Origin: an uncultured Bacilli bacterium
GTDB taxonomy: Bacteria > Bacillota_I > Bacilli_A > RF39 > UBA660
NCBI GenBank assembly: GCA_910584085.1
Contig: CAJTZY010000001.1
Span: 95,259-159,258 of the forward strand
Direction: 5' to 3'
Length of the DNA stretch: 64,000 nt
Part shown: positions 17,368-26,490 of the stretch, one piece after another
Layout: every line of letters begins with the position of its first letter
Position numbering within the stretch: position 1 is the stretch's first letter
Program-made: the position numbers and the translations under genes
The notes under the pieces: generated by a model
Database searches by the model: none
Told to the model about the DNA's origin: nothing
What the model saw: the letters and a program-made list of their open reading frames with translations, nothing else

Positions 17368-19023
17368 ATGAATAATAATATGAATGATTTGGTATCAACA
17401 GGTGATACCCCTAAGACTTTCAATAATGAAAAAAAGTTGGGATTTAAACTTCTGATAAGTATTTTAATTATTTTAACTCTAGTTATTTTAGGAATACTAT
17501 TAATAAATGGTTCAAATAATAATGACATAGATACTAATATTGACACTGCTTTTTTTATAAAAGGTGATAATAGTGAGCATGCGCTATTTAATATAAATGG
17601 TGAAAGGTTAACAGATTTTATTTATAAAAAAGTTTGGGATTTTTATCAGGGATCAGCTCTCGTTTTAGACAATAATAATAAATATGGTATTATTTCTACT
17701 ACAGGAGAAATTTTAGTGGATTTTGAAAATTATGACACAGTAGAGGATAGTGATTCATTTTTTACAGCAAAAAAATCTAATCAACAATATATATTAAATA
17801 GACAAGGTAAAGTAGTACTTGATTTAAAAAATAAAAGTATGGATGATGTAAATATATCCGGTAGTCATATTATATTAGATTTAGGTAAACAAGTTCAAAT
17901 TATAAATAATGATGGTAAAGTTATATTGGGAATTTCAAAGAAATCGAGTAATGAAAAAGTTGAGACTAAAGTTTATGAATATAAAGATGGAGACATTGAA
18001 TTTAGCTATTTAACAATTTTTTACAATAATAAGAATTATGTTTTGATAGATAAAAATCAAAATACTAAGCTTATAGGTAATTTTGATGGTAAGGAATATT
18101 GCATTAAGGTAAGTACAGATGATGGAAATAAAGTTATTATGGCTGAATGTGAAAATGCCACTAGTAATTTTAAAGGAATATACAATAATAAAATATATAA
18201 TGTTGATGAAAACTGTATTGCTTTTTCAAAAATTAATCATAATGATTTAACATGTATAGGTAATGATGGACATGAATACTTATTAAATGATAATTATAAT
18301 ATAGGCATGGATCTATCTAAATCAGTATATAAAAATAAAAATGCGTATGCGGTTAGGAATGAAAAAGGTGGAGTAGATTTTCATTATAATGGAAAAGTAA
18401 AAACAGTAAATGATATTAGCCTTCTGTTCCCAAGAGAAATACGAGTTAATTCCTATGATGATGTTTACAAAAGTTTTGAACAAGACTTAGAAAATAACTA
18501 TAAAATATCAATTATTGATAAAGAAAATAATACTAATAAAATGGTACTATATAATTTAAAGGGAGAACGATTAAAAAGTTTATATTCAAACGATAAAAAT
18601 GGTAATTATATAGTTGTAGAGAATAATCTTTATTATTTATACAATGAAGAAAATCAAAAAATAACAGATGGCTATTATACAATATTATTTGAATCTAGTT
18701 TTTACAAAGCAACAAAGAGAACAAATGGATTAAATTATAAATATGGTGTTCTTGATAAGGATGGAAAACTTATTGTCCCTTGTGAATATAGCTCAATAAA
18801 TATTTCTAAAAAATCAAACATTAATATTGCAACTTTAATAAATGAGGATATAATAACATTATATAATTTAAATGAAAATAAAAAAATAATAACAATAGAT
18901 ATAAAAGATTATATTAGTTTTGATATTGCTAATGATAAATATATTTCATTAACAGATAACAACAGAAAAACAAAATATTACTCTTATTTAACAGGTAATT
19001 TATTTTATGAGACGCAAGGGTAA
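17368..19023 (+). CDS. Membrane-anchored WG-repeat-like protein
   Basis: A 551-aa protein with a cytoplasmic N-terminus of about 25 residues, one membrane helix (about 26-46) and a long extracellular part. The ectodomain holds degenerate WG-type beta repeats, recognisable as KYGIISTTGEILVDFENY and KYGVLDKDGKLIVPCEY near its two ends, with weaker copies such as NRQGKVVLDL between. Such repeats form beta modules at cell surfaces; function is not known. It is co-transcribed with the large surface protein (RBS GGAGGAATT 15 bases after its stop), so the two probably act together. Confidence 0.75.
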   Translation: MNNNMNDLVSTGDTPKTFNNEKKLGFKLLISILIILTLVILGILLINGSNNNDIDTNIDTAFFIKGDNSEHALFNINGERLTDFIYKKVWDFYQGSALVLDNNNKYGIISTTGEILVDFENYDTVEDSDSFFTAKKSNQQYILNRQGKVVLDLKNKSMDDVNISGSHIILDLGKQVQIINNDGKVILGISKKSSNEKVETKVYEYKDGDIEFSYLTIFYNNKNYVLIDKNQNTKLIGNFDGKEYCIKVSTDDGNKVIMAECENATSNFKGIYNNKIYNVDENCIAFSKINHNDLTCIGNDGHEYLLNDNYNIGMDLSKSVYKNKNAYAVRNEKGGVDFHYNGKVKTVNDISLLFPREIRVNSYDDVYKSFEQDLENNYKISIIDKENNTNKMVLYNLKGERLKSLYSNDKNGNYIVVENNLYYLYNEENQKITDGYYTILFESSFYKATKRTNGLNYKYGVLDKDGKLIVPCEYSSINISKKSNINIATLINEDIITLYNLNENKKIITIDIKDYISFDIANDKYISLTDNNRKTKYYSYLTGNLFYETQG

Positions 19024-19072
19024 AATTAACTAGAATATCAACTTTCTATTGTATGTAGTATTATTATCAAAT

Positions 19073-19104
19073 AAAAAAATGAAAAGTAAAACTTTCATTT
19101 TTTT
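19073..19104 (+). terminator. Terminator of the surface-protein operon
   Basis: An A-rich arm AAAAAATGAAAAGT and the complementary ACTTTCATTTTTTT (one bulged base) flank AAA and end in T-runs; about 50 bases after the stop codon. Confidence 0.75.
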
Positions 19105-19139
19105 CATTTTTAAGCGTATTTTTATAAAGAATGTATAAG

Positions 19140-19168
19140 TTGAAAAAAATAATAAAATATGTTACAAT
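19140..19168 (+). promoter_or_regulatory. Promoter of the LtaS-like gene
   Basis: TTGAAA (19140-19145), 17 bases, TACAAT (19163-19168), 25 bases before the start codon. Confidence 0.6.
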
Positions 19169-19192
19169 TATTTAGTTAAGAAGGTGTTAAAT

Positions 19193-21220
19193 ATGATTCA
19201 AACCTTAAAGAAGTGTTTAATTAGATTTAAAAAATATTTGAAGACTAATATATTAGTGGTAACTTTTATAATAACATCATTAATAAATGGATATTTAATT
19301 AGATTTTTTACGGTAGCAAACTATTTCGCTATTAAACCTATTTTAGCTGATATAGTAGTATTGCTTATAATAACCGCATTTGGTTACTTTTTTAAACCAA
19401 AAAATCAATTTAAATACTTTTTTACGTGGAGTATAATATTATCCGCTATCTGCATAATAAATACAATATATTATAGTAATTATATATCTTATGCATCAGT
19501 TTCACTCATTAAAACAGCAACAGAACTTGGATCATATAAGGGTGCAGTTGAAAGTGTATTTGAACCAAAAGATTTAGTATATTTATGGCAATTGTTTACA
19601 CTTATATTTGTTCACATACAATTAAAAAGAAAAAAATATTATGATAAAGTAAGACAAGTGGAAAATGGAAAAGTTAGATTTTTAAACACTGTAGTGTTTT
19701 CTTTAATCACACTTGGATTTTTTATTTCAATGTTAACATCTACTGATATAGGTAGATTAAATAAACAATGGAATAGAAACTATATAGTTATGGAATTTGG
19801 CATATACACATATCAAATAAATGATATATTTACATCAGTAAAGACATCAGTAAATGAAATGTTTGGATATGATGAGGCATATAAAACGTTTAGAGAATAT
19901 TATGAAAGTGAAGATGTAAAAGTAGAACATCAAAATAATGATTATACAAATCTTTTTAAAGGAAAAAATGTTATAGCAATTCATGGAGAAAGCTTACAAT
20001 CATTTACAATGAATTTAAAATTTAATGGAGAAGAATTAACCCCTAATTTAAATAAATTAGCGCATGAGGGAATTAATTTTTCTAACTTTTATGCACAGGA
20101 AAGTGTAGGAAATAGTAGTGATAGTGAGTTTACTTCTTTAACTTCACAACTTCCATCAAGTAGCGGCACAGTATTCATGAATTATTTTAATAGAGATTAT
20201 GAAACTATATTAAAACTATTAAAAAATGAGAATTATCACACATTTAGTATGCATGGAAACAATGGAAGTGCTTGGAACAGAAATATAACTTATAACTATT
20301 TAGGCTATGATGAATTCTATTATCACACTAAAGATTATGTTATAGATGAAGAAATTGGATTTGGATTATCTGATAAATCATTTTTTAGACAATCTATAGA
20401 AAAAATCAAAGACATAGATTCAAAATATAGCAATTGGTATGGAACACTTATAATGCTTTCAAATCATACTCCATTTGAAATAGGCGATAATACTGATTAT
20501 TCTGTAGATTATATACATGAAGAAATTAATCCGGAAACCGAAGAAGTAGAAAAAGTAGTGGAAGAATGGCTTGAAGGGACAAAAATGGGTAACTACTTAA
20601 AATCAGTTCACTATGCAGATGAGGCCATAGGCGAATTAATTGAAGGATTAGATGCGGCTGGACTTTTAGAGAATACTATAATAGTTTTATATGGAGATCA
20701 TGACTCTAAAATAAAGACTAGTGAATTTAGAAAATTATACAATAATGAACACTATGAGGAAGTATTAATAGATCCTTTAGATACAGTCCAAACTATAGAT
20801 GAATTTACATATGAAATAAATAGATCAGTACCTTTTATAATTTGGTCTAAAGATATTGTTGATACAAAATATAGTACTGATGTAAGTGAAGTAATGGGTA
20901 TGATAGATGTTATGCCAACCCTATCTAATATGTTAGGCGTTAAACCAAAATATGCACTAGGTAACGATATATTCAGTGTTAAAGATAATGTAGTAGTATT
21001 CCCTAGTGGTAACTGGTTAACAAATAAACTTTACTACAATAGTTCAAAGGGAACATTTAGACAATTAGACCTTGAAACATCAATAGATATGAATTACATT
21101 GAATACTATAATAATTATGCTGAAAACTTAATAAGCATATCAAATGGAATTATTACATATGACTTAATTAAAGCATATGAAACAGGGACAGAAACATTAC
21201 TTGAGGAAAATAAAGGGTAG
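19193..21220 (+). CDS. ltaS: LTA synthase family (LtaS-like) sulfatase-fold membrane enzyme
   Basis: A 675-aa enzyme with about five N-terminal membrane helices (to residue about 190) and an extracellular alkaline phosphatase/sulfatase domain, as in lipoteichoic acid synthase, which polymerises glycerol phosphate from phosphatidylglycerol. Visible motifs are HGESLQSF, GNSSDSEF, MHGNNGSAWNRN and YGDHDSK, covering metal and substrate sites. The usual catalytic Thr of (K/N)TSD is Ser308 here. The ATG at 19193 is chosen over the GTG 9 bases upstream because AAGAAGGTG then serves as ribosome binding site. It is a single-gene unit with its own promoter and terminator. Glycerol-phosphate transfer to another glycan is an alternative. 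Confidence 0.88.
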   Translation: MIQTLKKCLIRFKKYLKTNILVVTFIITSLINGYLIRFFTVANYFAIKPILADIVVLLIITAFGYFFKPKNQFKYFFTWSIILSAICIINTIYYSNYISYASVSLIKTATELGSYKGAVESVFEPKDLVYLWQLFTLIFVHIQLKRKKYYDKVRQVENGKVRFLNTVVFSLITLGFFISMLTSTDIGRLNKQWNRNYIVMEFGIYTYQINDIFTSVKTSVNEMFGYDEAYKTFREYYESEDVKVEHQNNDYTNLFKGKNVIAIHGESLQSFTMNLKFNGEELTPNLNKLAHEGINFSNFYAQESVGNSSDSEFTSLTSQLPSSSGTVFMNYFNRDYETILKLLKNENYHTFSMHGNNGSAWNRNITYNYLGYDEFYYHTKDYVIDEEIGFGLSDKSFFRQSIEKIKDIDSKYSNWYGTLIMLSNHTPFEIGDNTDYSVDYIHEEINPETEEVEKVVEEWLEGTKMGNYLKSVHYADEAIGELIEGLDAAGLLENTIIVLYGDHDSKIKTSEFRKLYNNEHYEEVLIDPLDTVQTIDEFTYEINRSVPFIIWSKDIVDTKYSTDVSEVMGMIDVMPTLSNMLGVKPKYALGNDIFSVKDNVVVFPSGNWLTNKLYYNSSKGTFRQLDLETSIDMNYIEYYNNYAENLISISNGIITYDLIKAYETGTETLLEENKG

Positions 21221-21246
21221 ATTTTAAAGAATTTACTCTTTTTTGA
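21212..21246 (+). terminator. Terminator of the LtaS-like gene
   Basis: AAAGGGTAGATT (21212-21223) pairs over 12 positions, two of them G-U, with AATTTACTCTTT (21230-21241), followed by T residues. It overlaps the stop codon. Confidence 0.8.
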
Positions 21247-21397
21247 AAATTTACTATAAAAATATTATCAATTAATCATAAAGTATAATAAAATTAAAAA
21301 AATAAAACTTTTTTGATAAATAAAAAGGAAATTACAAAGTTTTACAATATAATATATATAAGAATAAAATGGGCTTATTGGAGGAGAAAAAAATTAT

Positions 21398-22300
21398 ATG
21401 GTAAAACTTAAAGAAAAAATAAAATTAGTAAATGAAGAAATAAAAAGGGATAATGATAAATTACTTTTGCCTGCGACATCAGATATAATATTTAAATCAA
21501 TAATGTTAGATGAGGAAAATGAGGATTATTTAAAAACATTAATACATTTAATTACTAAAATACCTATGGAAGAACTGAAAAATATAACAGTAAGAAATGT
21601 AGAACACTTAATAGATAATATAGATGATAAACTTATGAAAAGTGATATTATAGTTAGTATTGGTAAATCTTATATTTCAATAGAAATGAATAAAACAAAT
21701 AAAAAATGGTTAAGTAATAGAAATGAAAATTATATGCATAAAATAGCATCTAGATTTTATAAAGAAAAAGAATCATATTTATTAGAATATAAAATAATAC
21801 AAATATCATTCGATTGTTTTGATTATTTAAAATTAGATGAAGAATTATATGAAATAGTATATAAAGATATGAAATCAAATAAAATAGATCCAAATTATGA
21901 GTATAGTAAAAAGTATCATGTAAATCTAGAAAAAATAAAGAAAGTATGGTATACTAAAACAGTAAAAGAACTAAGTAAATTTGAGCGATATTGTATTCTT
22001 TTAATGGCAGATACTAAAGAAGAAGCAAGAACATTAGCTGGGGAGGATTTAGTTATGAAGAAGGTAAGTAGAAAATTAGAAAATCTAAGTAGTGATGAAG
22101 ACATGATAGGATTATACAATGCCGAAATAGAAGAAGAAAAGATTAGATTATCTATGAAGGAAGAAGGAATTAAGGAAGGTATAAAGCAGGGTTCTAAAAA
22201 TATTGCTAAATTAATGTTACAAAAAAATATGGATATTAAACTAATATCAGAAGTAACAGATTTATCAATAGAAGAAATAGAAGATTTAAAGAATGTATAA
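21398..22300 (+). CDS. Rpn-family PD-(D/E)XK nuclease / putative transposase
   Basis: A 300-aa protein of the Rpn (recombination-promoting nuclease, PDDEXK transposase-like) family. The N-terminal SDIIFKSIM segment is typical (FKxxF). Asp in MKSDIIVS and the Glu of ISIEMNK form the nuclease core, with a Lys displaced or replaced (EMN-K). The C-terminus has the EGIKEGIKQG repeat segment followed by a helix-rich tail ending SIEEIEDLKN, also typical of the family. Such genes occur in many copies and are mobile-associated or involved in recombination. It stands alone between ltaS and a membrane protein. No flanking inverted repeats were seen. Confidence 0.85.
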   Translation: MVKLKEKIKLVNEEIKRDNDKLLLPATSDIIFKSIMLDEENEDYLKTLIHLITKIPMEELKNITVRNVEHLIDNIDDKLMKSDIIVSIGKSYISIEMNKTNKKWLSNRNENYMHKIASRFYKEKESYLLEYKIIQISFDCFDYLKLDEELYEIVYKDMKSNKIDPNYEYSKKYHVNLEKIKKVWYTKTVKELSKFERYCILLMADTKEEARTLAGEDLVMKKVSRKLENLSSDEDMIGLYNAEIEEEKIRLSMKEEGIKEGIKQGSKNIAKLMLQKNMDIKLISEVTDLSIEEIEDLKNV

Positions 22301-22439
22301 AATGTGATTATAAAGGGACAAATAAAAAAATACAAAACCTCTTATAGTTTTTTTCATTTGTTTATAAAGAAATTTACTCCTTTTTATTGTCTTTTGCATT
22401 CTGTTTTTGTTATAATTGAATTGTGAAAGGAAGTACATT

Positions 22440-23402
22440 ATGACAAAGCAAAAAAATATAGAACCACAAGAACCATCAACAAATTTAAATGTGGATAAAG
22501 AAAAAATAGTGAAAGAAATAAAGAAACAAATATTAGATGATTTAGACATTGAGATATCTAAAAGGATAGAATATGAAACAAAAAATAAATTAGATAAGAT
22601 GGAAAAAAGAATATATAAATACAAAAACTCATCTATAATTAAAAGAAATATTATAATTATTATACTTTTATTAGTAATAATAGTTGAAACTAAAATTTTA
22701 TATGATAATGACTTATTAATAATACAAAGTAAGAAACAAGATGAAGTAAACAATAAATTAGAAGTAGATAATAAGGAAAATGAAAATAAAGAAAAAGATA
22801 AAATTGAAGAGATAAAGGATACTAAGTGGTATATAGAAAATTATAGTTACCTATTAGATAACATTAAAACAAATTTAAGTAATGAAGATAAATATTATTT
22901 ATATAAACAAAATTATAATGAAGAAGCAATTAAAAATACAGTAAGATTAAATATGGCATATCAAATATTAAGTGATAAGGAAAAACTTGTACAAAATAGC
23001 GTCATTAATATAAAAGAAACAGATTTACAAAGTGCATATAAAAGAGTATTTGGTAGTTTAGATAAGTATACTGCTGAAAACTTTAACAATGATTGTGTAC
23101 AATTTATATACAATCAAGAATCAAGGGCTTATATGGCCATAGATGTTTCATGCAATAAAAATATATATGAAAAAATTGAAAATATAAAAAATATCTATGA
23201 AGAAGAAAATAAGATAATAATAGAAACTATAGTTGGAATTCATAATAAAGAAAATAATAGCTTAAATAATATTGAATTTCAAACGATTACTGATAACTAT
23301 TCAGGTAATCTTGATGAGTATGAAGAACGTCTTAATAAATATAAATATATATTTGAGTTAAAAGAAGAAACATACTATTTAAAAGAGATAAATAAAATTT
23401 AA
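22440..23402 (+). CDS. Single-pass membrane protein with coiled coil, unknown
   Basis: The ATG at 22440 behind GAAAGGAAG gives a 320-aa protein. Residues 1-65 are charged and coiled-coil-prone, one membrane helix (IIIIILLLVIIVETKIL) follows at about 75-92, then a Lys/Glu-rich linker and an extracellular domain of about 200 residues with two cysteines (DCVQFIYN and SCNKNIYE) that may pair. The topology is N-in, C-out. The family is not recognised. It could be a lineage-specific cell envelope protein; it precedes tex by 74 bases. Confidence 0.7.
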   Translation: MTKQKNIEPQEPSTNLNVDKEKIVKEIKKQILDDLDIEISKRIEYETKNKLDKMEKRIYKYKNSSIIKRNIIIIILLLVIIVETKILYDNDLLIIQSKKQDEVNNKLEVDNKENENKEKDKIEEIKDTKWYIENYSYLLDNIKTNLSNEDKYYLYKQNYNEEAIKNTVRLNMAYQILSDKEKLVQNSVINIKETDLQSAYKRVFGSLDKYTAENFNNDCVQFIYNQESRAYMAIDVSCNKNIYEKIENIKNIYEEENKIIIETIVGIHNKENNSLNNIEFQTITDNYSGNLDEYEERLNKYKYIFELKEETYYLKEINKI

Positions 23403-23476
23403 AAAATAAGGGGAAAACTTTAAAAGTTATCTCTTTTTTGATATAATGATATTATGAAAAATAGAAAAGAGGATTT

Positions 23477-25636
23477 ATGAACGACAATATAATTAAGCAA
23501 ATAAGCGAAGATTTAGGTATAACAATAAACCAAGTAGAAGTTACCTTAAAATTATTAGAATCAGGTAATACGATACCATTTATAGCGCGTTATAGAAAGG
23601 AAGCAACAGGTGCACTTGATGAAGAAAAAATTAAGGCAATAGAGGAAGTTTATAGTTATCAAGTTAATCTTTTAAAAAGAAAAGAAGATGTAATTAGATT
23701 AATAGATGAAAAGGGACTTTTAACTGATGAACTAAAAAACGATATAATGAATGCAACAAAACTTGTAGAAGTAGAAGATTTATATAGACCATTTAAAGAA
23801 AAGAAAAAAACTAAAGCAACTGAAGCAATAAAAAATGGACTTGAGGGATTATCAAAAGAAATAATGGCTTTTCCAACTGTTGGTTCTATAGAAAATATTG
23901 CTAAAAAATATTTAAATGAAAATGTTAAAACTTTAGATGATGCAATAGAGGGAGCAAAATATATAATTGCAGAAAATATATCTGATAATGCCAAGTACAG
24001 AAAAGTTATTAGAGATAATACTGTAAACTATGGTACTATTAAAAGTAAAATAAAGAAAAATGCTAAAGATGAAAACAAAATATATGATATGTATTATGAT
24101 TATGAAGAAAAAATCAAATATATAAAACCTCATAGAATACTTGCACTAAATAGAGGGGAAAAAGAGGATGTACTTAGTGTCTCTATTTGTTATGAAAAAG
24201 AAAGAGTCTTAAACTTTTTAGAAAAAAGAATAATAAAAAATGATAAATCATTTGTTGCTAGCATAGTTAAAGATGCAATAGAAGATTCTTATAAAAGATT
24301 AATTGAACCTTCAATAGAAAGAGAAATAAGAAGTGATTTAACAGTTATTGGGGAAGAAGCTGCAATAGACAATTTTGGCAAAAATTTGGAAAGTTTATTA
24401 CTTACTCCACCTATGAAAGAAAGAGTAGTACTTGCATTTGATCCAGGATATGTAAATGGGTGTAAACTTGCTGTAATAGATAGTACAGGTAAATATTTAG
24501 ATTCTACAGTTATAAAACCATTTATAAAAAGTAATAATCAAGATAAGGTAATAGAACAATCTAAAATTATAGTTAAAACTTTAATAAATAAATATAATGT
24601 AGATATAATAGCTATAGGTAATGGTACTGCCTCAAGAGAAAGTGAAAAGTTTGTTGCAGATATGATTAAAGAATATAATTTAACTTGTAAGTATGTAATA
24701 GTTTCAGAGGCAGGTGCTTCAATCTATAGTGCGTCAAAAATTGCAATAGAAGAATTTCCAGATTTAGCGGTTGAAAAAAGAAGTGCAGTTAGTATTGGTA
24801 GAAGACTTCAAGATCCACTTGCAGAACTTGTTAAAATACCTCCTGATGGAATAGGAGTTGGACTTTATCAACACGATGTATCAGCAAAAAAATTATCAGA
24901 TAATTTAGATTTTGTTGTAAGTAAAACTGTAAATAGTGTTGGTGTAAATGTAAATACAGCAAGTCCATCACTATTAAAATATGTATCAGGTATTACAAAA
25001 AAGAACATAGATAAAATAATTGAGTATAGAAATAAAAAAGGTAGAATTAACTCTAGAAAAGAAATAGAAAAATTATTAAGCGATAAAGTATATGAGCAAG
25101 CAATAGGATTTCTTAGAATTACTGAAGGGGACAATATTTTAGATTCAACAGGAATACATCCAGAAAGTTATAATATTGCTTTAAATTTACTTAAAGAATT
25201 AGGTCTGTCTCTAAATGATGTTGGAAGTGAAAATCTTATATCTAAATTAAATAATATTGATATTAATACTTATAAAGATAAATTAAATACAGATATTTAC
25301 ACTTTAGAGGATGTAGTAAATTCGCTAAAAAGGCCTAATAGGGATCCAAGAGATGAAATGCCACAGCCAATTTTAAAAAGTGATATATTAGAACTTAAGG
25401 ATTTAAGCGTTGGTATGAAGCTTCAAGGCACTGTTAGAAATGTAGTAGATTTTGGGGCATTTATTGATATCGGGCTTCATGAAGATGGGCTTGTACATAT
25501 ATCCAAAATAACGGATAAATATATAAAACATCCAAATGAAATTTTAAGTGTTGGAGATATAGTAGATTGCTATGTTGATGAAATTAAACTTGATAAAAAC
25601 AAAGTGTCACTAAGTTTAATAGAACCTAAAGGATAG
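23477..25636 (+). CDS. tex: Tex family RNA-binding transcription accessory protein
   Basis: A 719-aa homologue of Tex (YhgF/Spt6-like), a nucleic-acid-binding factor linked to transcription and stress tolerance. Order of domains: N-terminal helical Tex_N (IPFIARYRKEATGALDEE near residues 34-51), a YqgF-like RNase H fold (LAFDPGYVNGCKLAVID from about 318), helix-hairpin-helix repeats (VNVNTASPSLLKYVSGI) and a C-terminal S1 RNA-binding domain (GMKLQGTVRNVVDFGAFIDIG). The length is normal. It ends in a gene-poor patch with a candidate toxin-antitoxin locus. Confidence 0.96.
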   Translation: MNDNIIKQISEDLGITINQVEVTLKLLESGNTIPFIARYRKEATGALDEEKIKAIEEVYSYQVNLLKRKEDVIRLIDEKGLLTDELKNDIMNATKLVEVEDLYRPFKEKKKTKATEAIKNGLEGLSKEIMAFPTVGSIENIAKKYLNENVKTLDDAIEGAKYIIAENISDNAKYRKVIRDNTVNYGTIKSKIKKNAKDENKIYDMYYDYEEKIKYIKPHRILALNRGEKEDVLSVSICYEKERVLNFLEKRIIKNDKSFVASIVKDAIEDSYKRLIEPSIEREIRSDLTVIGEEAAIDNFGKNLESLLLTPPMKERVVLAFDPGYVNGCKLAVIDSTGKYLDSTVIKPFIKSNNQDKVIEQSKIIVKTLINKYNVDIIAIGNGTASRESEKFVADMIKEYNLTCKYVIVSEAGASIYSASKIAIEEFPDLAVEKRSAVSIGRRLQDPLAELVKIPPDGIGVGLYQHDVSAKKLSDNLDFVVSKTVNSVGVNVNTASPSLLKYVSGITKKNIDKIIEYRNKKGRINSRKEIEKLLSDKVYEQAIGFLRITEGDNILDSTGIHPESYNIALNLLKELGLSLNDVGSENLISKLNNIDINTYKDKLNTDIYTLEDVVNSLKRPNRDPRDEMPQPILKSDILELKDLSVGMKLQGTVRNVVDFGAFIDIGLHEDGLVHISKITDKYIKHPNEILSVGDIVDCYVDEIKLDKNKVSLSLIEPKG

Positions 25637-25689
25637 TTTAACAAATGGTATAAATTATGTTAAATGAATATGTGCATGTTACTTGCATA

Positions 25690-25723
25690 AAATAAAAAAA
25701 TATGCTTGATTGTCGTGAATCAA
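25690..25723 (-). terminator. Minus-strand terminator of the small hydrophobic gene
   Basis: Read on the minus strand, TTGATT and AATCAA (25723-25718 and 25711-25706) form a stem with loop CACGAC, followed by GCATATTTTTTT. It lies 10 bases beyond the stop codon of the 40-aa ORF and overlaps the plus-strand promoter of the opposing RNA. Confidence 0.6.
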
Positions 25724-25733
25724 ATGTTATTCT
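25706..25733 (+). promoter_or_regulatory. Promoter of the short antisense RNA
   Basis: TTGATT (25706-25711) and TATTCT (25728-25733) are 16 bases apart on the plus strand, placing a start site at about 25740, at the base of the hairpin described at 25741-25780. Confidence 0.45.
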
Positions 25734-25854
25734 ATATGGGGCATCTGAAGTCAACAGTTGTTGAGATCAGATGCTTTTTAATAGTTAAAATTAACAAAAT
25801 AATTATTAAAAATAGAAGTAACATTATGATAAATAGTGGAATTTTTTTAGTCAT
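25732..25854 (-). CDS. 40-aa hydrophobic small protein, candidate type I toxin
   Basis: On the minus strand, AAAGGTGAT 7 bases before an ATG opens a 40-codon ORF: MTKK, about 20 consecutive hydrophobic residues (IPLFIIMLLLFLIIILLILT), then a polar tail KKHLIS ending FRCPI. Size and plan (short basic N-terminus, one membrane helix, charged/polar C-terminus) match membrane toxins of type I toxin-antitoxin systems. The 3' third of the gene is exactly opposite a plus-strand hairpin RNA with its own promoter and T-tail, so the two transcripts would be complementary. I do not recognise a named family. A harmless membrane micro-protein is the alternative. Confidence 0.5.
   Translation of the reverse strand: MTKKIPLFIIMLLLFLIIILLILTIKKHLISTTVDFRCPI
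25741..25780 (+). ncRNA. Short hairpin RNA opposing the 40-aa ORF (antitoxin candidate) or tex terminator
   Basis: GCATCTGA (25741-25748) pairs with TCAGATGC (25767-25774), and inside it TCAAC pairs with GTTGA around AGTT; TTTTT follows. The plus-strand promoter just upstream would yield an RNA of about 40 nt that is the complement of codons 27-38 of the small ORF. It could also act as the distal terminator of tex, whose stop is 105 bases upstream. Confidence 0.45.
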
Positions 25855-25973
25855 AAATATCACCTTTATCACTTTTTAGGTTGAATGAAAACATCTGATA
25901 CATCTTTAACAAAAAAAATGTATATTATTCGTATATTTTACAAAAATTAATAAAAAACTATAAAGAGTAGTTT

Positions 25974-26429
25974 CTATAAATTCATAAAAAATATAAATAA
26001 AATTAAAATAGTTGCAAATAAATTCCATAAAACATAAGGAATAATTAACTTAGAAGAAGTTTTATTTAACTCTTTTGATTCATAATATAAAAATAATGAA
26101 CTAATTAAAACTATAAAAGTGTCTATAAGTGCTAAAAAGGGACTCTTGAGTGTAAAAAATAAAAATGAGAATACTTGATTAGAAAAATAATTTATAAGTA
26201 AGGTTTTATTATAATCAGGAATATTTTTATAGTAATTATCTCTATATATTAGATAAATGCTTATTGCAATAAGTAGATATAAAATAGTCCATACTACTGG
26301 AAATAGTATTGGTTGCGGTGCAAATGCTGGCTTATTTAGACCCTTATAAAATATAGTATCACTTTTAAATATTAAACCACTGATAAACCATGGAATAAAA
26401 AATAATAAAAATTTTAAAATTTTTTTCAT
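25974..26429 (-). CDS. tspO: TspO/MBR family protein
   Basis: A 151-aa five-helix membrane protein of the TspO/tryptophan-rich sensory family, which binds tetrapyrroles and has been linked to porphyrin sensing or degradation. The signature segment is LNKPAFAPQPILFPVVWTIL (residues about 31-50), followed by NYFSNQVFSFLFF and the last helix KLIIPYVLWNLFAT. Some of the family's tryptophans and acidic residues are replaced. It is divergent from the rhomboid gene and the two start codons are only about 60 bases apart, so they share a regulatory region. Confidence 0.9.
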   Translation of the reverse strand: MKKILKFLLFFIPWFISGLIFKSDTIFYKGLNKPAFAPQPILFPVVWTILYLLIAISIYLIYRDNYYKNIPDYNKTLLINYFSNQVFSFLFFTLKSPFLALIDTFIVLISSLFLYYESKELNKTSSKLIIPYVLWNLFATILILFIFFMNL

Positions 26430-26490
26430 GTGCCACCTCTTTACATATTATGATAAATGTATTAAAATATTATTAGTTCGAGGTGATAAA

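Noticed and set aside
21398..22300. Rpn-family gene as a complete insertion sequence
   Set aside because: No terminal inverted repeats or target duplication were seen on either side, so only the gene is annotated.
25741..25780. Hairpin as a simple terminator of tex only
   Set aside because: Not excluded, but it lies 105 bases after the stop, has plus-strand promoter boxes just upstream and is complementary to a small ORF with its own ribosome binding site, so the toxin-antitoxin reading is listed as well.
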